Assembly (NCBI RefSeq): GCF_043555865.1
Contig: NZ_JBIGHY010000001.1
Span: 496,001 to 560,000 of the forward strand
Direction: 5' to 3'
Length of the DNA: 64,000 nt
From: Pelomonas dachongensis
GTDB taxonomy: Bacteria > Pseudomonadota > Gammaproteobacteria > Burkholderiales > Burkholderiaceae_C
The notes under the pieces were generated by a model, which worked only from the letters and a program-made list of their open reading frames with translations, was not told the origin of the DNA and searched no databases. Shown piece by piece: positions 51,551-59,708 of this stretch; positions within the stretch are counted from its first letter, which is position 1, and each line of letters starts with the position of its first letter. A program made the translations under genes and the position numbers.

Positions 51551-54151
51551 TCATGCCACTCGCGCGACACCCTCTCCCGGCAAAGCGCGCAAGCCCAGGC
51601 CCAGCATCAGCAGCGCGAAGAACAGGAAGCCGATGCGCGGCGCATCCAGCAGGCTGTCGAAGGATCCCACCGTGGCGAAGCCGATCAGCGCGGCCACGAA
51701 GGCCGGTGCCAGCGGATGGTCGCGGCCACGCCCAAAGGACAGTCGTGCCAGCACCAGCACGAAGGCTGCACCCAGTAGCGCCACGCCCACCAGGCCCTGC
51801 TCGAACAGCACGTGCAGCGCCGCGTTCTTCATGTGCCACGGCATGTGATGCCGGTCGCTGGAGAAGAACCAGTGCGCCATCTCGCGGTTGAAGTCGCCGT
51901 TGACCAGCAACGCCCGCCCCTGGCTGTCGTGTATCGCGATGCGGCTGACGTCCACGCGCGCGCCACGGGTGTTCAAGGCCATCGAGAAGGTGACGAAGCG
52001 TGGCGCCCACCAGTCGCCCCCCAGCGCTGGCACGGTGCCGAGGTCGAACTGCTGCGTGACCCAGCGGCCCGGCGAATCGGCAGGCGCGCTCGCGTCGCGC
52101 AGCGGCTTCAGCGTCTGCTCGGTGCCGTGGCAGTGATCCGGGTAGATCAGGTTCTTCTCGCAGATCTGCAGGATGAGGTTGGCATCGCTGGCCGTGCGGC
52201 TGGTCAGTCGCAGCGTGACGGGCCCGGGCGCCGGCACGGCGATGCGCTGGCTGACGCGGAACTGCTCGCCGCGGCCCAGCATGTGGCGGCCGCCGGTCAG
52301 CGCCAGGAAGGCCTCGCCCTCGTCGGTGCGCAGGCGGTAGTCGCCCACCTGGGCCTCGGTGGGGCCTTCATAGAAGTTGCTGGCGACGAAGCGCCCCGAG
52401 CCCTTGCCCAGCAGCCACTGCTCGGCCCCGTGCAGCAGGTGCAGACCATCGTGCCAGTGCGTCAGACGCGTCTGGCCGTCTTCCTTCCAACTGGCGAGGC
52501 GGTCACGCAGGTAGCCGCCCCCGCCCGCGAGGGCGACGACCGCCATCACCAGCAGCAGCCCCGCCACCAGCAGCGCGCGCTTACGCCAGCCCGCGACGCC
52601 GGTGTTGGACGCACCCTGCAGCGGCCACAGCCGCTGCTCCAGCAGCATGGCGGCGAACACCCCCGCCAGCGCCAGGCCGGCAGCGAACGCCGTCCAGCGG
52701 CCGGTGGTGCCGCCCCAGTAGTCAGCCACAATGACCATGGTGGAAAGCAGCCAGAACCAGGCCGTCGTCACCAGCAGCACGTAGACCGGCCGCGACCGGC
52801 CCGGCGCGTCGCGCAGCCGCAGGCCCGCGCAGCACAGCAGCGCGATGAAGTTCAGCACATAGGCCGCCTTGGGCACGGCCATGGACAGCGCCCAGCTCGC
52901 ACCGCCCAGCAGCAGCGCCAGCACGCCGCCCATCAGCAGCGCCGTCAGCCGTTGCGAAAAGCCCGGCAGCCACAGGCTGGCCGGCATTGCCAGCAGGACG
53001 AGCATGACGAACAGCAGCGCCATCAGCCCGCGGTAGCCGCCGCCGCCGAACACCAGCACGGCAGCCAGCGCGAAGGCGCCCGCCATCGCCAGGGCGCCCA
53101 GCTTGGCCAGGCGCGGCAGCGGCGCGTCGACCGCGCCCAGCGTGCTGTCCAGGCCGCTGCTCTCGGGTCCGGAAGCTGCCACTCGCCGGCGTTGCGCATC
53201 GGCCAGCAGCACCATGGGCAGCAGCGCCAGCGGCAGCGCGAGGTAGACGCCGCGCGAGAAGGTCGTCAGCACAGCATAGGCGGCCAGCAACGCGACGGCC
53301 AGCCCGATTCCGAAGCGCCAAGGCGAGCGCGTGCGCAGCAGCGCGAGCAGCGCGAACGGCAGCGTCATCACCAGAAAGCCGTCCAGCGCCGCGCCGCCCA
53401 CGTGCATTTCCCAGAACAGCGCGGTCGTGCGGTAGTCGGTGGAGAAGTCCAGCAGGCCCGTGTAAGCCATGCGCTCCCACAGCGCCGCAGCACAACCCCC
53501 CGCCAGCGCCAGCACCAGGCCCAACAGCAGTCCGCGCGAGAAGCCGCGCGGCCGCGCCGCTGCCGCCGCCGTCCACAGCGGCAGCAGCGCCAGCACCAGG
53601 AAGATGGCCTTGGCGTTGCGCACCGCGTTCATCGGCTCGTGATAGCCGTGGAACCAGCCGAACTGGAACCCGCCGGCATCGGCGAAGCCGCGCTTCACGC
53701 TCCAGGCCGCCGACAGCGCCAGCGCCAGGATCAACAGCACCACGGCCGGTGAATAGACCAGCCCGTGCCGCCACGCCGGCGCGCGGTCGCGCGCGTTCAG
53801 CTGCAGCGCGTAGGCGAGATAACCCCCGCAGCCGCAGGCGGTCACGAGCAGGTCCAGCTCCTCGAAGGTGATCCAGCCGCTCCACGGCGCCAGGCCGATC
53901 AGCGGCAGCGGCGCGAACACCAGCAAGGGCGTCTTGACCCACAGCAGCGCCGCCAGCAGCACGCAAGCCCCCCAGGCCGCTAGCGCCAGCGCGCCGGACA
54001 GCGGGTGATGCCAGGCCAGCTCCGCGCCCGTCGCGCCCAGCCCCAGCCCGGCCGCGAGGCCCAGCCACTGGAGGCGGGTGGTCGGCAGCCGCAGTTGCAG
54101 TGCGCCCAAGCCCAGCGGGCCGGCGGCCGGTGCGGTGCCGACGGCCGACAT
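51551..54151 (-). CDS. Large O-antigen ligase/polymerase-like membrane protein
   Basis: The 866-residue protein has about 12-14 membrane helices and a large periplasmic loop (roughly residues 560-800). The FSRGVYLALPLALL segment and the WHDGLHLLHGAEQWLLGKGSGRF region fit the Wzy/WaaL-type polymerase family, and the C-terminal HNAALHVLFEQGLVG-like sequence (here KNAALHVLFEQGLVGVALLG) is its usual ending. The loop includes a beta-rich, lectin-like part (VDVSRIAIHD, NREMAHWFFSSDRHHMPW). It overlaps the PEP-CTERM gene by 1 nt (TGATG), so they are probably expressed together for a surface polysaccharide-protein system. Confidence 0.8.
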   Translation of the reverse strand: MSAVGTAPAAGPLGLGALQLRLPTTRLQWLGLAAGLGLGATGAELAWHHPLSGALALAAWGACVLLAALLWVKTPLLVFAPLPLIGLAPWSGWITFEELDLLVTACGCGGYLAYALQLNARDRAPAWRHGLVYSPAVVLLILALALSAAWSVKRGFADAGGFQFGWFHGYHEPMNAVRNAKAIFLVLALLPLWTAAAAARPRGFSRGLLLGLVLALAGGCAAALWERMAYTGLLDFSTDYRTTALFWEMHVGGAALDGFLVMTLPFALLALLRTRSPWRFGIGLAVALLAAYAVLTTFSRGVYLALPLALLPMVLLADAQRRRVAASGPESSGLDSTLGAVDAPLPRLAKLGALAMAGAFALAAVLVFGGGGYRGLMALLFVMLVLLAMPASLWLPGFSQRLTALLMGGVLALLLGGASWALSMAVPKAAYVLNFIALLCCAGLRLRDAPGRSRPVYVLLVTTAWFWLLSTMVIVADYWGGTTGRWTAFAAGLALAGVFAAMLLEQRLWPLQGASNTGVAGWRKRALLVAGLLLVMAVVALAGGGGYLRDRLASWKEDGQTRLTHWHDGLHLLHGAEQWLLGKGSGRFVASNFYEGPTEAQVGDYRLRTDEGEAFLALTGGRHMLGRGEQFRVSQRIAVPAPGPVTLRLTSRTASDANLILQICEKNLIYPDHCHGTEQTLKPLRDASAPADSPGRWVTQQFDLGTVPALGGDWWAPRFVTFSMALNTRGARVDVSRIAIHDSQGRALLVNGDFNREMAHWFFSSDRHHMPWHMKNAALHVLFEQGLVGVALLGAAFVLVLARLSFGRGRDHPLAPAFVAALIGFATVGSFDSLLDAPRIGFLFFALLMLGLGLRALPGEGVARVA

Positions 54152-54759
54152 CAGCGCTTGCGCCGCAGGCCGGCCAGCAGCGCCAGGCCCCCCGCCAGCA
54201 GCGCCGCGCTGGCGGGCTCGGGTACGGCGGTGACCTGGATGTTGTCGAAGCCGACCACCTCGCCTGGTCCGGCGTGGAACTCGCCGTTGATGGTCAGGCT
54301 GGTCACATTGGCCAGCACGGCGGCCAGCGAAGCGCCATTCCAGCCGGCTGTGGGCGTCAGCGCCACGCTGTAGTGCGTCCACAGGTTGTCTGCCGGAAGG
54401 TTGGGGGCGGCGGCGTCGAGGATCACACTGCCGCCCGGGCCGCTGATCCGGATCTCGCCAAAACCGCTCCAGTCGGAGGACACGTTGTTGTCCTTCTTCA
54501 CATCGAAGGACAGCGTGCCGCCCAGGAAGGAAGACCAGTTGCCCAGCCAGCCAGAAGGCGCGGTCAGCAGGATGTCGGTGGAGCCATCGACGTCTTCCAC
54601 CCGCAGCCAGCCGCCGGCATTGCCACCGACCGCGAACCAGGTCTGGACGCCATCGGGCGTGGTCCAACCCTCGTCACCGTCATCGAAACTGGCGGCCGGT
54701 GCGGCCAGCGGCAGGGTCAGGCAGGTGGCCGTCAGGAATGCGCGCAGCGAACGGGTCAT
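54151..54759 (-). CDS. PEP-CTERM sorting domain-containing secreted protein
   Basis: The 202-residue precursor has a signal peptide (RAFLTATCLTLPLAAPAAS), a beta-rich body that resembles a laminin-B/CBM-like jellyroll (FDDGDEGWTT, LSFDVKKDNN, GFDNIQVTAV), and the exosortase signal VPEPASAALLAGGLALLAGLRRKR in outline. It is exported and processed at the outer surface. Its stop shares a base with the start of the O-antigen ligase-like gene. Confidence 0.85.
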   Translation of the reverse strand: MTRSLRAFLTATCLTLPLAAPAASFDDGDEGWTTPDGVQTWFAVGGNAGGWLRVEDVDGSTDILLTAPSGWLGNWSSFLGGTLSFDVKKDNNVSSDWSGFGEIRISGPGGSVILDAAAPNLPADNLWTHYSVALTPTAGWNGASLAAVLANVTSLTINGEFHAGPGEVVGFDNIQVTAVPEPASAALLAGGLALLAGLRRKR

Positions 54760-54855
54760 GGCGAACCTCCGGGATTGGGGCGCGCATTGTTGCCGAGCGC
54801 CGCGCCCGGCGCATCCCCCGAGAATCCCGCGGACGCAGGGCCTGTCAGGCGGTGC

Positions 54856-55803
54856 TCAGGCGGCGCTCAGCCCCAGCAGGCGGCGCCACCAGGCGGGGCG
54901 CGTCTTGGCCGGTGTGTCGTCCGGCAGGCTGCTGGCGCGGGCAGGCGCCAGTGCCAGCCATTCACGCAGTTCGTCGGCCATGCCTTCGGCGCCGCGGGTG
55001 CGCAGATCCGCCGACTCGGCCATCGCCGCCCGCAGCAGCGTGTCCAGGAGGATCTGCTGCGGCTCCGCCATGGGGGGCCAGAGTTCGCCCACGCTGCCGC
55101 GTAGCGGTGCTGGGCCGCGGGGCGTGTCCTCCCAGCCGCAGATCAGCAGCCGGGCGAACGCGCCCAGGCCATACACCTCGCTGGCCAGGCTGGGCGGCCC
55201 GCCGGCGCGGCGCTCGGGGGCGACGAAGGCCGGGGCGGAACCGAGGATGAGACCGCGGTCGAACGGATCGGTGGGATCCGGGATGCGCGCCAGGCCCAGG
55301 CCCATCAGGCGCACGTTGTCGTCGGGGCCCAGCCAGATCATGGCCGGGTCCAGCTCGGCCAGCAGCCAGCCCTGTTGGTGGGCCCAGCGCAGGGCCTCGC
55401 ACAGCTGCACCAGCAAGGTGACGCGTTCACGCAGCCCCAGCTGGGGCAGGCGCGGCAGCAGCGGCTCGCCGTGCTCGCCTTCGATGATCAGGTAAGGATG
55501 GGCGTCGGGCGTCACGCCGCTGTCGCTGGGCACGGCAATGTGCGGATGCTGCAGCCGGGCGAGGTCGCCGGCCTGATCGGCGTAGCGCAGCATGACGCCG
55601 GCGCCCTGATCGCTGCGGTCCAGCACCAGCACCGCGGCCTTCTGCGCGGTGGCCAGCGCGTGATGGGCGCCGTACCACTGGCCGGCATGCGCCTGCTCGC
55701 CGTCCGGCAGAGGCTTCTCCAGCCGCCAGACGCCCAGTGCCTGCCCCTCCTCCAGGGGCGCGGCGGCGGCCGGTGGGGGCAGGGAAAGGTTGGGCATGCG
55801 CAT
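54856..55803 (-). CDS. Protein-kinase-like protein, predicted pseudokinase
   Basis: The 315-residue protein has the kinase fold order but not the catalytic residues. The beta 3 lysine motif is replaced (KAAVLVLDRSD), the HRDLKPxN loop reads LLAELDPAMIWL, and the DFG position reads MGLGLAR. The APE-like VAPERRA motif, a VYGLGAFARLLICGW F-helix and a final kinase lobe remain. A C-terminal LPDDTPAKTRPAWWRRLLGL segment may touch the membrane. ATG 55803 is chosen because TAATAT lies 7 nt upstream; starts at 55845, 55812 and 55797 are possible. It lies between the PEP-CTERM gene and an AEC gene. Confidence 0.65.
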   Translation of the reverse strand: MRMPNLSLPPPAAAAPLEEGQALGVWRLEKPLPDGEQAHAGQWYGAHHALATAQKAAVLVLDRSDQGAGVMLRYADQAGDLARLQHPHIAVPSDSGVTPDAHPYLIIEGEHGEPLLPRLPQLGLRERVTLLVQLCEALRWAHQQGWLLAELDPAMIWLGPDDNVRLMGLGLARIPDPTDPFDRGLILGSAPAFVAPERRAGGPPSLASEVYGLGAFARLLICGWEDTPRGPAPLRGSVGELWPPMAEPQQILLDTLLRAAMAESADLRTRGAEGMADELREWLALAPARASSLPDDTPAKTRPAWWRRLLGLSAA

Positions 55804-55810
55804 GCGCGCC

Positions 55811-55816
55811 ATATTA
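55811..55816 (-). promoter_or_regulatory. Candidate -10 for the pseudokinase gene, 7 nt from its ATG
   Basis: Read on the minus strand this is TAATAT, then GGCGCGC and ATG. It is one of several -10-like hexamers placed next to start codons in this window. Confidence 0.4.
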
Positions 55817-55905
55817 GGGGTGACCCTGGGGTGCGGCCATCCCACGCCGGCACAAAGCAGCGGCGGGCGCGCATTCGCTCACGGCCTCGATACTGCCAGC
55901 CGCTC

Positions 55906-56880
55906 ATGCTTGCCGTCCTCGCCACGACGTTCCCGTTCTTCGCGCTGGTGCTGTGCGGCTGGCTCGCGGCGGAGCGGGGCTGGCTGGCCGACAACGCCAT
56001 CCCGGGGCTCAACGGCTTCGTGCTGTACTTCGCGCTGCCCTGCCTGCTGTTCCGCTTCGGGCGCGACACGCCGCTGCTACAGCTGCTGAACCCGGCGCTG
56101 CTGGGCGTCTATCTGGCGGCGGCGCTGCTCATCGTGGGCCTGACGCTGGCGCTCACGCTGAAGCCGCCGGTGGGCATGAAGGACGCCGCGTTGGGTGCGC
56201 TGGTGGCGGCGTTCCCCAACACCGGATTCATGGGGGTGCCGCTGATCGTCGCGCTGCTGGGCAGCCACGCGGCCGGCGTCGTCATCAGCACCATCCTGGC
56301 CGACCTGCTCGTCACCAGCTCGGCCTGCATCGCGCTGGCCCAGGCGGGCACCCGCCTGCGCGCCGAGCGCGCGGCGTTCGTGCAGGCGGTGAAGGCGGCA
56401 GCCTCCAACCCGCTGCCCTGGGCCATCGCGGCCGGCGCGGGCTGCGGCGCGCTGGACCTCGCGCTGCCCGGGCCGCTGGACCAGGCCGTCGCGATGCTGG
56501 CCGCCGCCGCGTCGCCGGTGGCGCTATTCACCATCGGCGCCGTGCTGAGCCGCTCCGGCCGCGCCAACCACGCCGCCGGCCGCGCGACGCCGCTGGCGCA
56601 CTACCTGCCGGTGGCGCTGATCAAGCTGCTGCTGCATCCCGGGCTGGTGTTCGGCCTCGGCACGGTGGTGCGCTGGCTGGGCGCGCCGTTGTCGCAGGAC
56701 CAGCTCATCGCGCTGACGCTGGCGGCGGCGCTGCCCAGCGCCAGCAACGTGTCGCTGCTGGCCGAGCGCTACGGCGCCGACAGCGGCCGCATCGCGCGCA
56801 TCATCCTTGCCTCGACGGCGCTGGCGTTCCTGACCTTCAGCGGGCTGGCCAGCTGGCTCATCCCGCCTGCGGCAGGCTGA
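55906..56880 (+). CDS. AEC family transporter (auxin efflux carrier-like permease)
   Basis: The 324-residue permease has ten hydrophobic segments. It shows PALLFRFGRD-like PCLLFRFGRD, the central AAFPNTGFMGVPLIVALLG and the late LPSASNVSLLAERYG, matching the family. ATG 55906 is preceded by GATACT 11 nt away and no ribosome site. Its 3' end overlaps the NtrB/NtrY-like kinase gene by 23 nt, tail-to-tail. It differs in sequence from the AEC gene at 8112-9116. Confidence 0.87.
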   Translation: MLAVLATTFPFFALVLCGWLAAERGWLADNAIPGLNGFVLYFALPCLLFRFGRDTPLLQLLNPALLGVYLAAALLIVGLTLALTLKPPVGMKDAALGALVAAFPNTGFMGVPLIVALLGSHAAGVVISTILADLLVTSSACIALAQAGTRLRAERAAFVQAVKAAASNPLPWAIAAGAGCGALDLALPGPLDQAVAMLAAAASPVALFTIGAVLSRSGRANHAAGRATPLAHYLPVALIKLLLHPGLVFGLGTVVRWLGAPLSQDQLIALTLAAALPSASNVSLLAERYGADSGRIARIILASTALAFLTFSGLASWLIPPAAG

Positions 56881-58201
56881 GCGCCACCCGCAGCCCGCCG
56901 CCGTCGCGGTTGGCCAGCGCGATGCGGCCGTCGTGCGCCTCGGCGATCTCGCGCGCCAGCGCCAGGCCCAGGCCGGTGCCGCCGCCCGTTGACCCCTTGG
57001 CGCCCGGCTCGGCGCGCTTGGTGGAATAGAACGGCAGCAGCGCCTGCGCCAGTACCGCCTCGCTCATGCCCGGGCCGCGGTCCAGCACCTCGATGCGCAG
57101 CTCGCCGCCGGCCACCACCAGCCGCAGCGCGATCTCGTCCGGGTCGCTGCCCGATTCGTGCGCGTTCTTGATCAGGTTCAGCAGCGCCTGCTCGATCTGC
57201 GCCGGGTCGAACCAGCCCGGCCGGTCGGGCACCTCGCCGTCCAGGTGGAACGCGCCCAGCGTCGCCAGCCGGTCCAGGAAGGGCGGCCATTCAACGCTTT
57301 CACGCCGCGGTGCCGGCAGCTTGGCGAAGCTGGCATAGCCGCTCAGGAAACCGTGCAGGTGCGCCGCACGCTCGCCGATGCTGGCCAGCACCTGCGGCAG
57401 CCGCTCGGTGTTGCCGCGCCGCGCCAGCTCCGCCCCGCTGTGCGCCAGCGACGAGATCGGCGCCAGCGAGTTGTTCAGCTCGTGGCTCAGTACGCGGATG
57501 ACGCGCTTCCATGTACCCACCTCGGCGCGCGACAGTTCGCGCGTCATGCGCCGCAGCAGCCGCAGCCGGTGCGGCTGGCCCTGCAGCCGGAACGCGTGCG
57601 TGCTGTGGTGAAAGGTCTCCTCGGCGCCGTCCTCGTCCAGCGTGACGGCGAACAGCCGGTCGGCCTCGCCGGCCAGCGCCTCGCGCAGCGGCGCCGGCAG
57701 CGGCGCGATGACGGCGGCGAAGTCCAGGCCGACGAGGCTGCGGCCCGCGCCGAGCAACTGCCGCGCGGCCAGGTTGGCAATGGCGATCTTGCCGCCCGGG
57801 CCGGTCAGCACCAGCGCGGTCGGCGTGTTCTGCACCACCGTGTCCAGCAGCAGCTCGCGCTGCGCCAGGTGCTGGCGCTGCTCGCGCAAAGACAGGCCCA
57901 ATTCAGCATGCAGCCGCGCCAGGTCCGCCAGCTCGCGCGGGCCGTCGGGCACGAGATTGAAGCTGAAGTCGCCGTCCCGGTAGCTCAGTACGGCGCCCTC
58001 CAGGGCACGTGTCAGCCGCCGCAGCGGCGCCAGCCAGCGCGCGGCCAGCCAGGCCAGCAACGGCAGCATGACGAGGACGGCGGCACCCAGCGCGACCGCG
58101 TCGGTCAGGCCCACGCGGCGCACGCCCAGGATCACCAGCGGCGGTACCAGCGCTGCCGTCGCCAGCGACAGCAGCGCGCGGGCGCGCAGCGACAGCGTCA
58201 T
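56858..58201 (-). CDS. Sensor histidine kinase, NtrY-like, partner of the sigma54 regulator
   Basis: The 447-residue kinase has two membrane helices (LLSLATAALVPPLVILGV and AVALGAAVLVMLPLLAWLAARW) with almost no periplasmic loop, a HAMP-like linker, a PAS-like region (LLDTVVQNTPTALVLTGPGGKI), H-box LSHELNNSLAPISSLAHSG and an ATPase domain with LLNLIKNAHES, DRGPGM and GGGTGLGLALAREI. It starts in the stop codon of the regulator gene (TGATG), so the two form an operon. The signal is probably membrane or cytosolic. Confidence 0.9.
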   Translation of the reverse strand: MTLSLRARALLSLATAALVPPLVILGVRRVGLTDAVALGAAVLVMLPLLAWLAARWLAPLRRLTRALEGAVLSYRDGDFSFNLVPDGPRELADLARLHAELGLSLREQRQHLAQRELLLDTVVQNTPTALVLTGPGGKIAIANLAARQLLGAGRSLVGLDFAAVIAPLPAPLREALAGEADRLFAVTLDEDGAEETFHHSTHAFRLQGQPHRLRLLRRMTRELSRAEVGTWKRVIRVLSHELNNSLAPISSLAHSGAELARRGNTERLPQVLASIGERAAHLHGFLSGYASFAKLPAPRRESVEWPPFLDRLATLGAFHLDGEVPDRPGWFDPAQIEQALLNLIKNAHESGSDPDEIALRLVVAGGELRIEVLDRGPGMSEAVLAQALLPFYSTKRAEPGAKGSTGGGTGLGLALAREIAEAHDGRIALANRDGGGLRVALSLPQAG

Positions 58202-59538
58202 CACGTCGAGATGCCGTAACGCTCCAGCCGCCGGTACAGCGCCTGGCGTGACAGCCCCAGCTGCGTCGCCGCGCGGCTCACCACGCCGCCCGCTGCAGCC
58301 AGCGCGGCGACGACCGCCTCGCGGCTGGGCTCGTCGAGGTTGCGCCAGGCGCCGCCGCCGTTGGCCTCGTCCAGCCCCAGCAGCGCGGGCGTGATCTCGC
58401 CGCCCGGGCCCAGCAGCGCCGCGCGCTCGACGGCGTTCTTCAGCTCGCGCACGTTGCCCGGCCAGCGGTGCGCCAGCAGCGCGTCCCGTGCGGCGTCGGA
58501 GAGCCCCGCGCGGCCGGCCAGGAAATGCTCGGCCAGCGGCAGCACGTCCTCCCGACGTTCGGCCAGCGGCGGCAGTTTCAGCTCGATGAGGTTGAGGCGG
58601 TAAAACAAGTCCTCGCGGAACGCGCCGGCCTTGACCATCGCGCGCAGGTCGGCGTTGGTCGCGCTCAGCACGCGCACGCGGGTCTGGCGCGTCTTGCTGG
58701 AGCCCAGGCGCTCGAACTGGCCCGTCTCCAGTACGCGCAGCAGCTTCATCTGACCGGCCAGCGGCAGGTTGGCGATCTCGTCCAGGAACAGCGTGCCGCC
58801 GTCCGCCGCCTCGAAACGGCCCACGCGCGCCTTGGGCGCGCCGGTGTAGGCGCCGCTGTCGCTGCCGAACAGCTCGGCTTCGATGAGGTCGGCCGGCAGC
58901 GCGCCGCAGTTCAGCGCGACGAAGGCGCCTTCCCGGGCCGCCGAGTTGGCGTGCACGAAGGCCGCGATGCGCTCCTTGCCGGCGCCGTTGGGTCCGGTGA
59001 TCAGCACCGGGACCGGCGCCGCGGCGATCTGGCCGGCCAGCTCCAGCAGGTTGGCCATTGCGTCGGACGCGAACACCACGCCGGCCAGGTCGTACCGGCG
59101 TGCCAGCGCCGCGCGCCGCGTGGCGCGTGCCTCGCGAACCTGCGCGATCTCGCGGTTGGCCTCGCCCAGCTCCAGCAGGTTCTCGACGGTGGCCACGAGC
59201 TTGGCGTCGTCCCACGGCTTGGCGAGGTAGTCGGCGGCGCCGGCCTTGACGAGCGCCACCGCCGCGTCCAGCCGCGTCCAGGCGGTCAGCAGGATGACGG
59301 GCAAGTCGGGGTGCCTGGCCCGAATGGCGCGGAACAGCTGCTCACCCTCTTCGCCGGAGGTCGTGTCGGCCGTGAAGTTCATGTCCTGGATGACCAGGCC
59401 GAACGGCCGGGCCTCCAGCAGTGCCAGGCCGGCCTGCGGGCAGGTGGCCACGTGGGCCTCGATGTCGTGAAGGGACAGCAGGAGTTCCAGAGCCTGGCCC
59501 ACGCCGGGGTGGTCGTCGATGATCAAGACACGTCGCAT
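58201..59538 (-). CDS. NtrC-type sigma54-dependent response regulator
   Basis: The 445-residue regulator has a receiver domain (IIDDHPG, phosphoacceptor Asp in VIQDMNF, Lys in YLAKPWD), an AAA+ domain with Walker A GPNGAGKE, the sigma54 contact loop GAYTGA (a Phe-to-Tyr form of GAFTGA), Walker B TLFLDEI and WPGNVRELKN, and a Fis-type HTH (RAATQLGLSRQALYRRLERYGI). A phosphorylated form would drive sigma54 promoters. It is divergent from the OFA transporter gene, a plausible target, but I found no -24/-12 site there. Confidence 0.93.
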   Translation of the reverse strand: MRRVLIIDDHPGVGQALELLLSLHDIEAHVATCPQAGLALLEARPFGLVIQDMNFTADTTSGEEGEQLFRAIRARHPDLPVILLTAWTRLDAAVALVKAGAADYLAKPWDDAKLVATVENLLELGEANREIAQVREARATRRAALARRYDLAGVVFASDAMANLLELAGQIAAAPVPVLITGPNGAGKERIAAFVHANSAAREGAFVALNCGALPADLIEAELFGSDSGAYTGAPKARVGRFEAADGGTLFLDEIANLPLAGQMKLLRVLETGQFERLGSSKTRQTRVRVLSATNADLRAMVKAGAFREDLFYRLNLIELKLPPLAERREDVLPLAEHFLAGRAGLSDAARDALLAHRWPGNVRELKNAVERAALLGPGGEITPALLGLDEANGGGAWRNLDEPSREAVVAALAAAGGVVSRAATQLGLSRQALYRRLERYGIST

Positions 59539-59708
59539 GCGGGTGAGGATAAATGCGCATTCCGGGCCGCTGCCTGTACCGGTTCAGTGTTTTCCTGGGC
59601 GCAAGCGGCCCATCGCGCGGGTTGACCGACCGTATGCTGCGGCGCCGTGCGCGCTGTTTGAAAGCTGTCGTGCCGATGGCCCTTCAACAACGTCCAAGGG
59701 ATCAAGAG

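Noticed and set aside
59621..59637. TTGACC followed by TATGCT upstream of the OFA gene
   Set aside because: The two hexamers are only 5 nt apart, so they cannot act as a -35/-10 pair.
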